DNA of 64,000 bases from Antedon mediterranea (Eukaryota; Echinodermata; Crinoidea; Comatulida; Antedonidae). Below are positions 21,728 to 33,218 of this stretch, in pieces. The stretch covers positions 32,941,304-33,005,303 of the forward strand of contig NC_092671.1 of assembly GCF_964355755.1 (NCBI RefSeq), given 5' to 3'. Each line of letters starts with the position of its first letter. Position 1 is the first letter of the stretch. Position numbers and translations under genes: made by a program. A model generated the notes under the pieces. It was given only the letters and a program-made list of their open reading frames with translations, was not told the DNA's origin and did not search any database.

Positions 21728-23485
21728 CAGGCCCGTATGCAGCATTTATAATGGGGGGGGGGGGGGGGTGCGAGCGAAGCGAGCAACAATGGCTGGGGGC
21801 CAGGGGGCCGCCAAGGGCCCCCGGTCAGGGTCAGGGCAAAAATTTGCGTTATTTGACGTTCTAAAGACTGATGTAAGACTCTCTGTTGTGGCTTGGGCTA
21901 GTTGAACGATGGACACCAGAACTTAACGCTTTCATGATGAGGCCAACTCAGCAGGGGTGGCGCCAGGATCTTCCCGACGCGGGGGCTACATTCTCCGACG
22001 AGGGGGCTATGCGAGCGAAGCGAGCATCACTAGGCTGAGGGCCAGGGGCCGCCAAGGGCCCCCGGCAACGCGTTCTAGCGTCATTTGAGGTCTTTTTAAT
22101 CAGATTTAGGGTAGCCATTTTTTCCATTTTTTATAATGCATAAATAAAATACTGCGTGCAAAAAAACGATGCGCGATGACTGTTTCAATCCATATTTTTC
22201 AATTGAAAAAATAAAAGTTCAAAGAAAATTTTGAAAAATAGAGTTGGAGGTCCCGGAAATTGGACTTATTATACTTCAAAACATGAAAAAAAATATATAA
22301 GTCCCTATCATGGGTTGTGACTGAGCTAAGAAATGTTTGAAAAATAGAGATGTTAGGTCCCGGAAAATGTACTTCTTGTTCTTCGAAATATGACCAGCTT
22401 TATTGTTGGGGCTGAGCTAAGAAAATGTTTAAAACTAGAGCTGCAGGTCTTCAAAAAATTGCATTTTATACTTTGGAAACATCAGGCCTAGAGGCTTAAA
22501 AAACGCAAGCGTAGACCTTTTTCAGTCGGGGAAAAAAGTTTATTCCTCCCAGGTGTATGCATGCGTACCATCTGGACTTCCGAGTGGTGAGAAATTCATG
22601 ACATACAGGATATTGAAAATGTAATAACTATAGCTATAATGTTGGCTAAGCGAAAATGGCATGTTTTTTTGTTTAGTAATGGATGAAAAATTTATTTTAG
22701 GTGCCCCACGGTACAGAAGGTTACTTGTAAATTAAAAAATTGGTGAACAAACGAACAATTAACATAATTCGTTTTTGCTGTAGTGTAGCGTACGTCGACG
22801 CAGTACACGACGTAACCGTCGGTAAACTTCGCCTGGAAAATAACACATTACACATTTTGGTCCCTGGATGAAACTTGATATCACGCGTCTCGACCCAACG
22901 TTGAACGATTCGTACAAAGAGGGATACCGCCAGACAAGTGCGTACCTAGCTATTGTTTAGTAGTAAGTTAGATCGCTGGCAATAATGAATGCATATAAAG
23001 TGCATAATATCACTCTGACGTACTCTCACGGTCAATGAAACGTCGCGGTTTTCTAGGCGCTGAAGCTAGCTACGAAGTGAACGCGAACGCTTTTTACTGT
23101 ATATTATATTCCCCGACAAAAAGTACACGTGTTCCCTGACGTTAAGTTGTCTGTATTTCTCCAGCAAACACTTTACCGCGTACATGAAGCGCTAAGCTAT
23201 TACTTGTCGTCACATGATCGACTGCGCATGTTTTACATCGAGTTTGTAGTCAGTTCAGATTCCGTAATTTAATTACCGGTATTTTTTCATTTTATATTAG
23301 CATATTTTTGTTTGTATACCATTGATAATGTAAATTTTGTATATATATAATGATATTGTCTTTAGTTAAACAAGACAAGAAAAAATACCAACCGAGGAAA
23401 AAGTGGACCTTTTGGGACTTGGGGGGTGGGGGGGGGGGGTGCGTCTGCACCCAACGCACCCCCCCCCCCCCTGGATACGGGCCTG
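21728..23485. mobile_element. 1.76-kb non-autonomous DNA element with 5-bp target duplication
   Basis: Ends CAGGCCCGTATGCAG and CTGGATACGGGCCTG are inverted. TAATA occurs directly outside both ends (21723-21727 and 23486-23490), a convincing target-site duplication. Long G and C runs lie inside both ends. Inside are imperfect subrepeats (GAGCTAAGAAA, AGGTCCCGGAAA; 22230-22480), related to 39430-39650, and a stretch (22770-23220) found inverted at 44440-44815. No transposase ORF. Confidence 0.75.
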
Positions 23486-24230
23486 TAATATTGGATTTTG
23501 AAATTTAAAACTAAATTTAATCTCTTCGATTTCCAGCGCAGTACAGTGTCTCTATGAGTGTATTTATTTTTTTTATTCATAATCACTGTATGCCTAATAA
23601 TAATATTATATCATTAAATTTGTGTTTTTTATTATTTACCTTTCCGCAATTTACGTTTTAATAGAGAATATAAAAAAAAATAGGTCTAGGCCTATTAGTT
23701 TATCCTCCTGCAACTTATGAGAAGAAAATAATTATTTTTTAATATAAAGTTTATCTTTTTGAGTAATTTCTAATGTATGTATTTATCTTTTTATTCATAA
23801 TCATAATAATAATATTATATCATTAAATGTGTGTTTATTATTTACCTTTCCACAATTTACGTTTTAATCGAGAATTAGTTTTTTTAAATAGGCCTATTAG
23901 TTTATGAGAAAAAAATAATTATTGTTTAATATAATGTTTATCTTCTTGAGTAATTTTTAAAAACACGTTCTATATTCAGATGTATTAATAAGTTGTGCAT
24001 ACCTGAAGTAGGACCTATGAACAATTTGCTTCTTGGCAGAAATATACAAATTAATTATTTACACTCATGATAAACACGGAACTTCAATAAAAAAAAAAAA
24101 AACAATTAAGTCCAAAAGTTCAAAGACTATCTTTGGAACTCATTGTTGAGTAGTCTGATAGCGCTAGATAACAATGAAAATTGATTGATGTATATTTTTA
24201 GTAACGGACGACGGCGCCGTTATTGTTAAT

Positions 24231-24266
24231 CAGGGAAGAGTGAAATTACAATTTAACTCTTCCCTG
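24231..24266. repeat. GGGAAGAG palindrome upstream of gene A
   Basis: CAGGGAAGAG and CTCTTCCCTG flank a 16-base AT centre. Equivalent palindromes occur at 38907-38935 and 58318-58350, and a half-decayed one at 14231-14263. Confidence 0.7.
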
Positions 24267-24689
24267 TTTGAATAGAAAATCATACAGGAAAACGGCGCCG
24301 TTTCCGTATTCCGTGAAACAGAAACAAGTGTGAACTTGTAGCTTAACATTATTGTTAAGAACATGAGATTTATCGACAAAAATAATATTTAATTTTGAAA
24401 CCATTGCATCATTACACAGTTATGTAATATATTTAATCTAAAGTAACTGGTGAATATAATTTGTAAAGACAATCTGGACTAGTCTATATACAACACGATT
24501 CAGATCTCTAACTACATACATTAATTTCTGGTATGTTTGCATATTTAGGTTTGTACCCATTTAGGTAAGACGCAACAAGATTATGAAGAATTTAATATGA
24601 GATAGGCTTAATTTAATATGAGATAGGCTAATTACTTTTATCTCTAAGAGCCAATGAACACTATCATTTAGGCCTATTTGCTTTTTTAA

Positions 24690-24817
24690 GTAATCGTTTT
24701 GCGATATTTTCCATGTAAAGACAATGACAAGTGGACTTAGTACAGCAGCTATGGGATAATCAACAATCGGTCAAACTCAGCTGCTGTGTTGGCGGACGTT
24801 CCGTGTGGGAAAAAAAG
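24690..24817 (+). other. gene A, putative first exon
   Basis: The start is estimated. TTTTCCATGTAAAGACAATG, then CAGCAGCTATGGGATAATCA, then TTGGCGGACG, ending AAAAAAG|GTATAG. These blocks align with 39117-39257 (gene C), and the end aligns with 37298-37336 (gene B). Probably non-coding. The similarity continues into flanks and intron, so about 24300-25010 and 38815-39400 are paralogous. Confidence 0.5.
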
Positions 24818-25060
24818 GTATAGCCTACGTTTTATACATTTTTTAGCCCTAACTTTTAAATCATTATTACGTTTGATTGTATTTGGCAACCAAGTTTGAA
24901 ATTTTGTTTATATAGTTTAAGTATTTATTGATTTTCTTCCGTAGGCCTTTGTTACAATTTTATGTCGACCCTGGTGTGGAATATTTTTATCAGAGTGCGC
25001 AATCTGCTGTACGGACGAGGCCTACTGACTCTAAAATCAGCTTAAAATTATTCAATAATA

Positions 25061-25429
25061 ATGCACTCTTTCAAGGTAGAAGAAGCTGTGAATTCTGTAA
25101 ATAATGTAAAGTGGACAGCAAACACCTTTATTTCAAATAGGGAAAGTGTTACTCATAGAGAAAAAGCAGAGATTTATAAACCGGATGGAACTTTTTTGTT
25201 AGAGAGCTTCGAGCATTGTGGAAGTACAGGAATGGATGATTCGCCTGCTGGAGGAACGGTGCTTCAAAATGATGTGCGATGTTTGGAAGGCTCTCCACCA
25301 ACTCAAGAAACAACTCAAGAAACAACCGAACCAGTTAAAGATTCATCTAAAACGGATCCAGAGCTGCGGCTTTGCCTGAAGAAAATGCGCAATCAACGTC
25401 TAGATGGAGAATATGTTGTAAATGCCTAG
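25061..25429 (+). CDS. gene A: 122-residue protein of unknown function
   Basis: An ORF starting 20 bases after a possible acceptor (AAAATCAG, exon from 25041). The product is hydrophilic with a TQETTQETTEP repeat and probably disordered. It has no signal peptide or membrane segment. It may be distantly like protein B: both have a Trp about 20 residues before an (E)(V/I)YK motif. The reality of the gene rests mainly on the paralogous first exon. No known family. Confidence 0.4.
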   Translation: MHSFKVEEAVNSVNNVKWTANTFISNRESVTHREKAEIYKPDGTFLLESFEHCGSTGMDDSPAGGTVLQNDVRCLEGSPPTQETTQETTEPVKDSSKTDPELRLCLKKMRNQRLDGEYVVNA

Positions 25430-25690
25430 GTACGGTTTGTTGCTTTATCGGCAAAAATTGTGTCTAATATTATTTTCACTGTTCAAAAAGTAGGCCTATA
25501 TGATACGCGCGTAGGTACGAAGTTAAACGTTTGGAAGGAGATGAATTTATGGCAAAATCTTCCTTACCTCTGTAAAGACGAAACCACCTTGGACAAAAAT
25601 ATCAAACGAAAAATGTGTATAAACTGTGATTACTACTTGAATGTATATTGTGACAACTCGTTTGGAAAAATACTGAAAGATTTTTTTATT

Positions 25691-26454
25691 CGCCGTGGTT
25701 AGGATTCCGGCACCGGAACTCAACTGCCCACCGTTAGGGAATCCGACACGATATTGCGCATGCCCAGAGCTCTGGGAAGTGAATTATAGCTTGCACTAAT
25801 AGTGCCACACACCACACCACCGAGAGTCGGAGTGTTATAGGGATTTACTGTAGCCTAGATAGTCGAGTCGTTGCGCGAGCGAGAGATGGATGAAACTTGG
25901 CCTATGCCATACATGAATTAATAATTAAAATACGACTACGCCACGCGTTAAAATAATTATAATGATATTAATAAGAATCAGTATCTATCTAAGAATCGTA
26001 ATGCTGTTTTTAACGTTGCGACCCCGAATTCCCGAACAGTTTTTTCACATCCACGCGGTGGCTGCCGTCAACAAATCAACTTGTGAATATTGCATGTTAT
26101 GTACAGTATATTAAATGCGTTATGAAAAACCATAAAACTAGTCATGTAATTATATAATTCATAATGATATGAAGTTTATATATGAATGCAGCAACCACTT
26201 TTTAATTACAAAATAAATAGGCCCACTGGTCACGTCTAACTGGTAGGCCTAGATTAGTGGATCCCGCATTATTAGTAGGCATCTAGGCTAGTTCGCCGTG
26301 TGTGGCGCAGCTATGAAATGATCCATCGCTGTATAGTCAAAGAATTGGTATAGTATAGAGTCGCCGATTACCTCGCTCTGGGCATGCGCAATAGCGTGTC
26401 GGATTCCCTAACGCTGGGCAGTTGGGTTCCGGTGCCGGAATCCTAACCACGGCG
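25691..26454. mobile_element. MITE with 80-bp terminal inverted repeats
   Basis: Left end CGCCGTGGTTAGGATTCCGG, right end its exact inverse. About 80 bases match with three mismatches, as far as GCGCATGCCCAGAGC. TTTTTTATT outside the left end and TTTTTTATT outside the right suggest a 9-bp target duplication (poly-T makes this less certain), as in Mutator-like elements. No transposase ORF. Confidence 0.8.
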
Positions 26455-27689
26455 TTTTTTATTTTGTTTAATTGTTTTTCTCTATTAATTTATACTTTGT
26501 ATATAGGGAATTAAACATTTTGTGAAAATATTGTAAAAACAATAATTTATATATACATACACATAACATGCCAATAACAAATTAGTAATTGATTAAACAT
26601 GCATTTTTTTGTAAAAAATATATGTTGATTGCATGGTTTTAGAAAGTTTTTAATGAGCCAGCAAGAAACGCTAATGTAACAACCGCCCCTCTTCATAATC
26701 TTATTTTGTTGTACATGTTACCACATATAGACCTAATATAATCGAAATTTGATTAACCTTCCATGGATTAAGTTTTTTATGTTATTATACATAGTCTGTA
26801 TATAGGGTATAAATGAATTATATATATAAAAAAAATACATACCGAAAATAATTATATAACATTAGTAAATGTATCGTCTACAATGAAATAGTTATTATTA
26901 TTATTATTAGAAATAATTGTATTAATCTGTTGAAGATGAAATGAATAAATAGTGGTTAACGCCACAAAAGAGAGAAAAAAAAGTATTTTATGTTATTATA
27001 CATTAATTCAATTACACCAGAAAGGCCATATACATGGCTGCAGTCGCGTGCTCAAGCCGACCGATCGACCAACCGACCACATAGAGTCGCGTTACACGCG
27101 ACTAACAATAAAAGCAACTTCCACAAAACCAACCTACAATATTCTAAAATACCAATTTGCACCAACGCTGATGTTGTTATAGATTGGATTGTGGAAGTAC
27201 GGTAACTATGGTTTGAATCAGACAATTGCAACTGTCATGAATTCTGTTCTTAAAACTATTATGTATTGGAATATTATAACTGTTAAATCATGTTAAAGAA
27301 TCAAGATACTTGTTTTATTTCCGAATCTGTTCATTACTAGTCTTATTTGTTGTATTGTAAATATTACACATTGAAATGACATAAAGTGTTACCAACATTT
27401 TTTATTCATAAATTAATGTCATTAAATGATATAAAACATAGTATGTGTGATGTAAAATATTAAAAACTAAATCAAGAGTATTAACCGCACTGTATTCTAC
27501 CGTATTTTGTTTTAAACGACGACAAAGACATAACAATGTGATGATGTAAATTTGAGGGTACGTATAACCTGCGACTCGACCAGGAGGACACATCCAACAT
27601 CTCCCTCCAAGAGCCCCTTTCGTGTGTTTAGTGACCAAATGTAAATACGCTATCAACAGCAGGGACATTCCATACTCTTCCGAAAGGAG
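26455..27689. other. AT-rich spacer
   Basis: Contains a TTA microsatellite near 26893-26908. Nothing I can support as a gene. Confidence 0.5.
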
Positions 27690-27898
27690 TGGAGTTGTGG
27701 CTTGGTGGATATGATGATTGGCTACCACTCCAAGGGTCCTGGGTTCAAGTCCCGTCACATGTCTCCACTCCAAAAGACTTTGTTTAAGTAGAGCATCTTG
27801 TGTATAATGTTTGTCTTGTGAACCTCTGAGGGTCTCTAATGATCAGCAATTGCTGGATGGATCAACCTCATTAAATATTGTAAAACAATAAAAAAAAG
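27690..27898 (+). mobile_element. second tRNA-derived SINE family
   Basis: A-box-like TGGCTTGGTGG and B-box GGGTTCAAGTCCC are 40 bases apart. A tRNA-unrelated body follows (GTCTTGTGAACCTCTGAGGG) and ends AACAATAAAAAAAAG. Typical polymerase-III SINE layout. Confidence 0.6.
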
Positions 27899-28339
27899 AT
27901 GTACTGGTTTCTTTTGTGATTTGTACACCACTGGACAACCAATTTTAATTCTTTATCTGATAAGAAATTCACCAGAACCACGGTCGAAGAGATGCTTCAA
28001 CCTGGTTTACGACGGTGCCATACCCCCACGGCCCGGACTCAACGTACGGTACATAAACATGACGTTCATACTTAGCTAAAATGGGGTTAATGATATGGGC
28101 TAATATAAGAGAGTATACTAATTTGGAAAAAAAGAATTCCAGAGAACTAATTTATAGTGACATCGAAAAAGATGTAATATAATAATTAATTAATCTTATC
28201 ATAAATTCGTAGCAAACGACTCTTTCTGGAAAACAGAACAATAAGCAAAATATAGTTTTAATACGTTTCTTTTCTAATTACCTAATGTTACTCAGAAATT
28301 GTTCTTGAACACAGCAATTTAGAACACTATTTTGCCTAT

Positions 28340-31327
28340 TACTCTAGTAGCTAGATCAACTTTCGTATGCACTTTGAGGTCCAGAGAATTTGACTTCAGA
28401 AATTGGTTTAGGGTGGTCAAACAATCATTTTTGGCTTGGTTACACATTTTGAAAATGTGGCGAAAGGTCAAAAGGTCAGGGTCAAAGGTTATAAAATCAA
28501 ACACCATTATGTCCTTAAATCTCGACAACCACTTGTCACAGCGAGGTAATTTTGGTCTTAAATTAATCAGAAGGTATACATTTATATTCAGTCTAATGAA
28601 ACATTTTAGTCGAAAATGACCGGAAATGCCATTTCTGACCTTTGACCCATAAACCAGGGCATGTCTGTATCTCCGTAACTATTGGCCGTAGTGACTTGAA
28701 TTTGGGCTCAAATTGTTCGAAATATACATTTAGTTATTTGATACACATTTTGAAAAATGTTACAAAAGGTCAAAGGGTCAAGGTCAAGGGTTATTTGAAC
28801 AAATAAGAAAAGGTACTTGTATCTCGGCAACCACTGGTCGCAGCAAGACAATTTTGGTCTCAAAATGTTCAGAAGGCATGCATTTATATTCCATCTAATG
28901 GGGCATTTTAGTCAAAAATGATCAGAAATGCCATTTCTGACCTTTGACCCACATACCAGGGCATCTTCATATCTCTGTAAGTACAGGTCGTAGAAACTTA
29001 AATTTGGTATCAAATTGTTCGAAATATACATATTTACATTCATTGTAATAGAAAATGTGGTTAAAAGATGAACAGAAATACTATTACTAATGTTTCAAAC
29101 AAAAAACATATCTACACAACTTATCCTATAGACAGTAATGTTATGCAATAACTGATACTTTAAATTGTTTTAATTTCAAGTTATTGCTGTCCCCAAGGAC
29201 ATTTTGATAGAAACGTTAAGTTCAACAGTTCTTTTCAGAATGCTAGAAGTAACTTGCCATATGTATCCGATTAAACGCTCCAGGCATTTATTGTTCAAAA
29301 GGGTTTTTAGGGGGAAAGGAGGCATCTTTATTTGGGGTATAATATGGTAACATGTATAATCAAATAAATACCACCTAGATGTAAAAAAATACTGCACAAT
29401 TAATATCAAAAAGTGATAAAATTATGTCAAAATGCTTGGTAAATTGTAGATTATGGTAGTTAATGAAATGTGTTGACGTCATACAATTATTCTGTAAATG
29501 CATGTGGCGGGGCGTTTATTCCACATGGTGTTCTATTGGAGGGAATGGTGGCGTTTATTTGAAGGAATACTCTAATTTTAATAATTGTATTTCGTTTCTC
29601 AACTGATAAAAGGTACTTTACATGATTCGTTTTCCTCTTTATGCTTTTTAACGAAATGTTTCTGTCTTTTAAAATAAAAGTGATAGATTCCATTAAATGG
29701 ATCTTCTCCTCCAGGTGCCAGTATAATGATATAAAACAATGACACATCATTATCCTGACACGATTGCACTCATAATGGATCTTCATTCTATCATCTATTT
29801 GTTTGTAACTACAATTTGACAACAATCTTTTGCATAGTTTTAAATGCCAATACATAGTTTCATTACTATTGTACAAATGTCCAGCTTTCCTGAAAACACC
29901 CTTGTGTACTGTAGTACAGTGTTGTAGTATGATTTTATCATGATAAACTTCTGATGCTTTTATTGTCAATGCATTCAGTACCTAAAACATGTCAAAGTTT
30001 CTAGTGGTATTGATAATAAATCTCCAGAAATATATATTGTTTTATTATCTACACTGGGAACAGACGTGTATGTATAAGTTTTGTCGTTGACATTCAAAAC
30101 TATTATGCAACAGTGTTACGTAATAATGACAATGACTAATTGGTTTATTATTGTGGTCTCCGATACCTTTTATTACATGATTGTACTTCCTCCAGGATAG
30201 AATGAGGTTTAATCCCGTTATTATTCTTATTATATATATATATTTTTTTTATATATATATCTGGGGTGTATTTATTTGATTATATATGTTACCATTATTA
30301 CACCCAACAAAATAAACACCTTCCCTGAATAAATAAATGCCAGAGGATTTTATTCGGGTAACTACAGTAAATTACTTCTAGCATTCTCAAAATGTTTGAA
30401 CGTTCGGGGGTCAACAATACTTTCTAGCATTATTATAAGCAAAAGTACAATTATTACAAACAGTAAAGGATTTGTTTTAATTCCTACAGTATAATGAAAT
30501 CATTAAGCATCAATTATTGCATAACATTACTGTCTAATGATAAGTTAGGTAGATATGTTTTCATTTAAAAGATTAGTAATTAATAGTATATCTGATCATC
30601 TTTTATCCAAATTTTCTGTTAGAATGAATGTAAATATGTGTATTTCTAACAATTTGATACTAAATTTAAGTTTCTACGACCTGTACTTACAGAGATAAGA
30701 AGATGCCCTGGTATGTATGTCAAAGGTCAGAAATGTCATTTCCGGTCATTTTTTACTAAAATGTTTCATTAGACTGAATATGAATGTATACCTTCTGAAC
30801 ATTTTGAGACCAAAATTTACTCGCTGTGACCAGTGGTTGCCGAGATACAAATACCTATTTGTGTTTATTCATATAACCCCTGGCCTTGACCTTTTGACCT
30901 TTTGTAACATTGTTCAAAATGTGTAACAAGTAACTAAATGTATATTTCGAACAATTTGAGCCCAAATTCAAGTCACTACGGCCAATAGTTACGGAGATAC
31001 AGACATGCCCTGGTTTATGGGTCAAAGGTCAGAAATGGCATTTCCGGTCATTTTCGACTAAAATGTTTCATTAGACTGAATATAAATGTATACCTTCTGA
31101 TTAATTTAAGACCAAAATTACCTCGCTGTGACCAGTGGTTGTCGAGATTTAAGGACATAATGGTGTTTGATTTTATAACCTTTGACCCTGACCTTTTGAC
31201 CTTTCGCCACATTTTCAAAATGTGTAACCAAGCCAAAAATGATTGTTTGACCACCCTAAACCAATTTCTGAAGTCAAATTCTCTGGACCTCAAAGTGCAT
31301 ACGAAAGTTGATCTAGCTACTAGAGTA
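28340..31327. mobile_element. 3-kb foldback element with about 1-kb inverted arms
   Basis: The arms 28340-29380 and 30255-31327 are inverted copies. The outer 290 bases are nearly identical (starting TACTCTAGTAGCTAGATCAA) and similarity weakens inward. Each arm contains two related ~300-base subunits with GTATCTC-GTAACTA-type and ACCTTTGACCC motifs. The loop (29381-30254) is unique in the window. No transposase recognised; the structure resembles foldback or long-TIR non-autonomous transposons. Confidence 0.88.
29487..29969 (-). other. 160-codon ORF in the foldback loop
   Basis: Open from a TTG at 29969 (no ATG start), with basic residues and several His and Cys (e.g. HLKLCKRLLSNC, RIMMCHCFISLYWH). 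I recognise no domain. An ORF this long is unusual for this AT-rich sequence but may be chance. Confidence 0.25.
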
Positions 31328-31664
31328 TATGTCATGCCGCTTCCGGGGATATTATTTACTTTTATTTGGTTTAGCTTTTCATTCTACAATAATCACCAAC
31401 CACAACAGATACAGATACAGATAGATACTTTATCTACAGAATTCACCTAATTCGTCGGAGGCTTATTAGTGTTGCCGATAGTGGATCCGACAAACAGACG
31501 CGTATATTTCACCATATGGGGCGGGGTTGGGTGGGGGGATGGGATCCTATAGCAATTACTAATAAAAAAAAATTAACGTTCAGAATGGAATATATTTTGA
31601 GTTGATATATGATGCACGATAACAAGTTTCAGACGGATTGCGCAAGGGCTTCTTATTTTTCTTT

Positions 31665-31691
31665 TCGCGACTTTTTCCATGTAAAGATAGC
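31665..31691 (+). other. possible 5' piece of gene B first exon, cut by LINE-1e
   Basis: GCGACTTTTTCCATGTAAAG matches GCGATCTTTTCCATGTAAAG of gene C and the like sequence of gene A. The expected continuation (GGACTTTGCACAG in gene C) resembles GACTTTGTACC at 37229, directly after the LINE tail. The match is short, so this is inference. Confidence 0.35.
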
Positions 31692-33218
31692 CATCGATGG
31701 TGTAATAGAAATGTTGTTGTTGGCGATTTTAATATATGTACTTTAACAAAGTCATCTTTATTGAATAGCTATAATCAAATTCTAAATACAGTTTGCTTCA
31801 TGCCTCGATCATATATTATGTAATAATGAGAATAAGATAAGCCAATCCGGTACAATCGCAACAGGTCTAAGCGATCACTTAATGACATTTTGTACACGGA
31901 AAACTATTAAACTTAAGTTCAATGGACATAAAAATGTATATATCAGATCACTAAAAAACTATACCGTTGATCAATTTAGAAACATACTAATAGATATCGA
32001 TTGGTCAGTAGTTACCTCTATCGGAGATGTAAATGAAGCTCTGTATAAATTTAATGCATTACTTTTGGCTGCTATTGATTCCATTGCCCCCTTAAAAACA
32101 TTAGGATGAAACAAAGAACGGAACCATGGTTAACTAGAGAAATATTACAAGACATTGAAACCAGAGATAAATTATTAAATATGTATAATAAAAACAAGAA
32201 TAATACCGACTTATTAATACAATTTCGCAAACTAAGAAATAAAATACAGTGTGATATAAATAAAGCTAAATCAAATCATTTGTTAAACAAGGCTGAAGAA
32301 AATAAAAATAACCCTAAAAAATTATGGAAAATGTTTAAAGGTCTAGGCTATAGTAATAAATCTAAGGATAGTGCTAAAACGGTTATTGACCTGCCCAATG
32401 GTACTAAATGTTTCGACCCAGCCAAAATTGCTTCTTGCTTCAACGAATATTTTACTACTATTGCAGCCAATTTGGTCAGTAAACTTCCATCCCCAAAGAA
32501 TGTGTATGACTGTAGTCGTCCAAACTTAGTGGCAATAACTTTATGCTCAACTCAGTGGACGAAGACTTTATATATAGTGAATTAAACAAACTTAATGCGT
32601 CAAAAGGCACGGGTGTCGATAAGATACCTCCACGCTTCATAAAAGATGGGGCTGAAATTCAAAAAGTTCCCATTACCTACATAATTAATTTATCAATTAG
32701 TATCAGTACTGTCCCAGAAGACATGAAAAAGGCCAAGGTCATACCTCTTTATAAAAAAGGTAGTAGAACCGATATTGGAAACTATCGCCCTATAAGTATA
32801 CTCAGTACAATGTCTAAAATTTTAGAGAAGGCTGTTTTTATTCAAATCGAAAAATACCTTACTGAAAACAACGTATTGTATAAATATCAATCTGGATTTC
32901 GAGCTGCCTTCTATACTGACACATGTTTGATAGACTTAGTTGATTCCCTCAAAACCCAAACTTCGAAGGGAAATTTCTCGGGTATGGTGTTGGTCGATTT
33001 AAAGAAGGCTTTTGACACTGTGGATCATGACATTTTATGTAATAAGCTTAAATTAATAGGTATTGGATCTATTGAATGGTTCAAATCTTACTTGTCAATA
33101 AGAAAGCAAATAGTAACTGTTGATGATTATTGCTCTCAATCGTGTACTGTTACATGCGGGGTTCCTCAAGGAAGTATCCTTGGACCCCTTTTGTTCTTAT
33201 GTTTTGTTAATGACATGG
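31692..33218 (+). pseudogene. LINE-1e, 5' part: endonuclease tail and amino half of reverse transcriptase
   Basis: Broken by frameshifts. NVVVGDFNI and TGLSDHLMTF are endonuclease motifs. From about 32543 the RT follows with NYRPISILSTMSKILEKAVF, SGFRAAF, LVDLKKAFDTVDHDIL and GVPQGSILGPLLFLCFVNDM. It stops abruptly where LINE-2e begins; the YADD part resumes at 36057. A non-LTR element of the CR1/L2/Jockey group, 5'-truncated. Confidence 0.85.

Noticed and set aside
23362-23586. ORF with a proline-rich run
   Set aside because: Produced by the poly-G/poly-C ends of the 1.76-kb element.
25460-25702. 80-codon ORF with Cys and Lys-rich stretch after gene A
   Set aside because: Runs into a MITE end, and no start context or splice site links it to gene A.
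28332-28619. 95-codon ORF also present inverted at 31048-31335
   Set aside because: It is the outer arm of the foldback element read in one frame. The opposite strand is also open, so it reflects composition and not coding.
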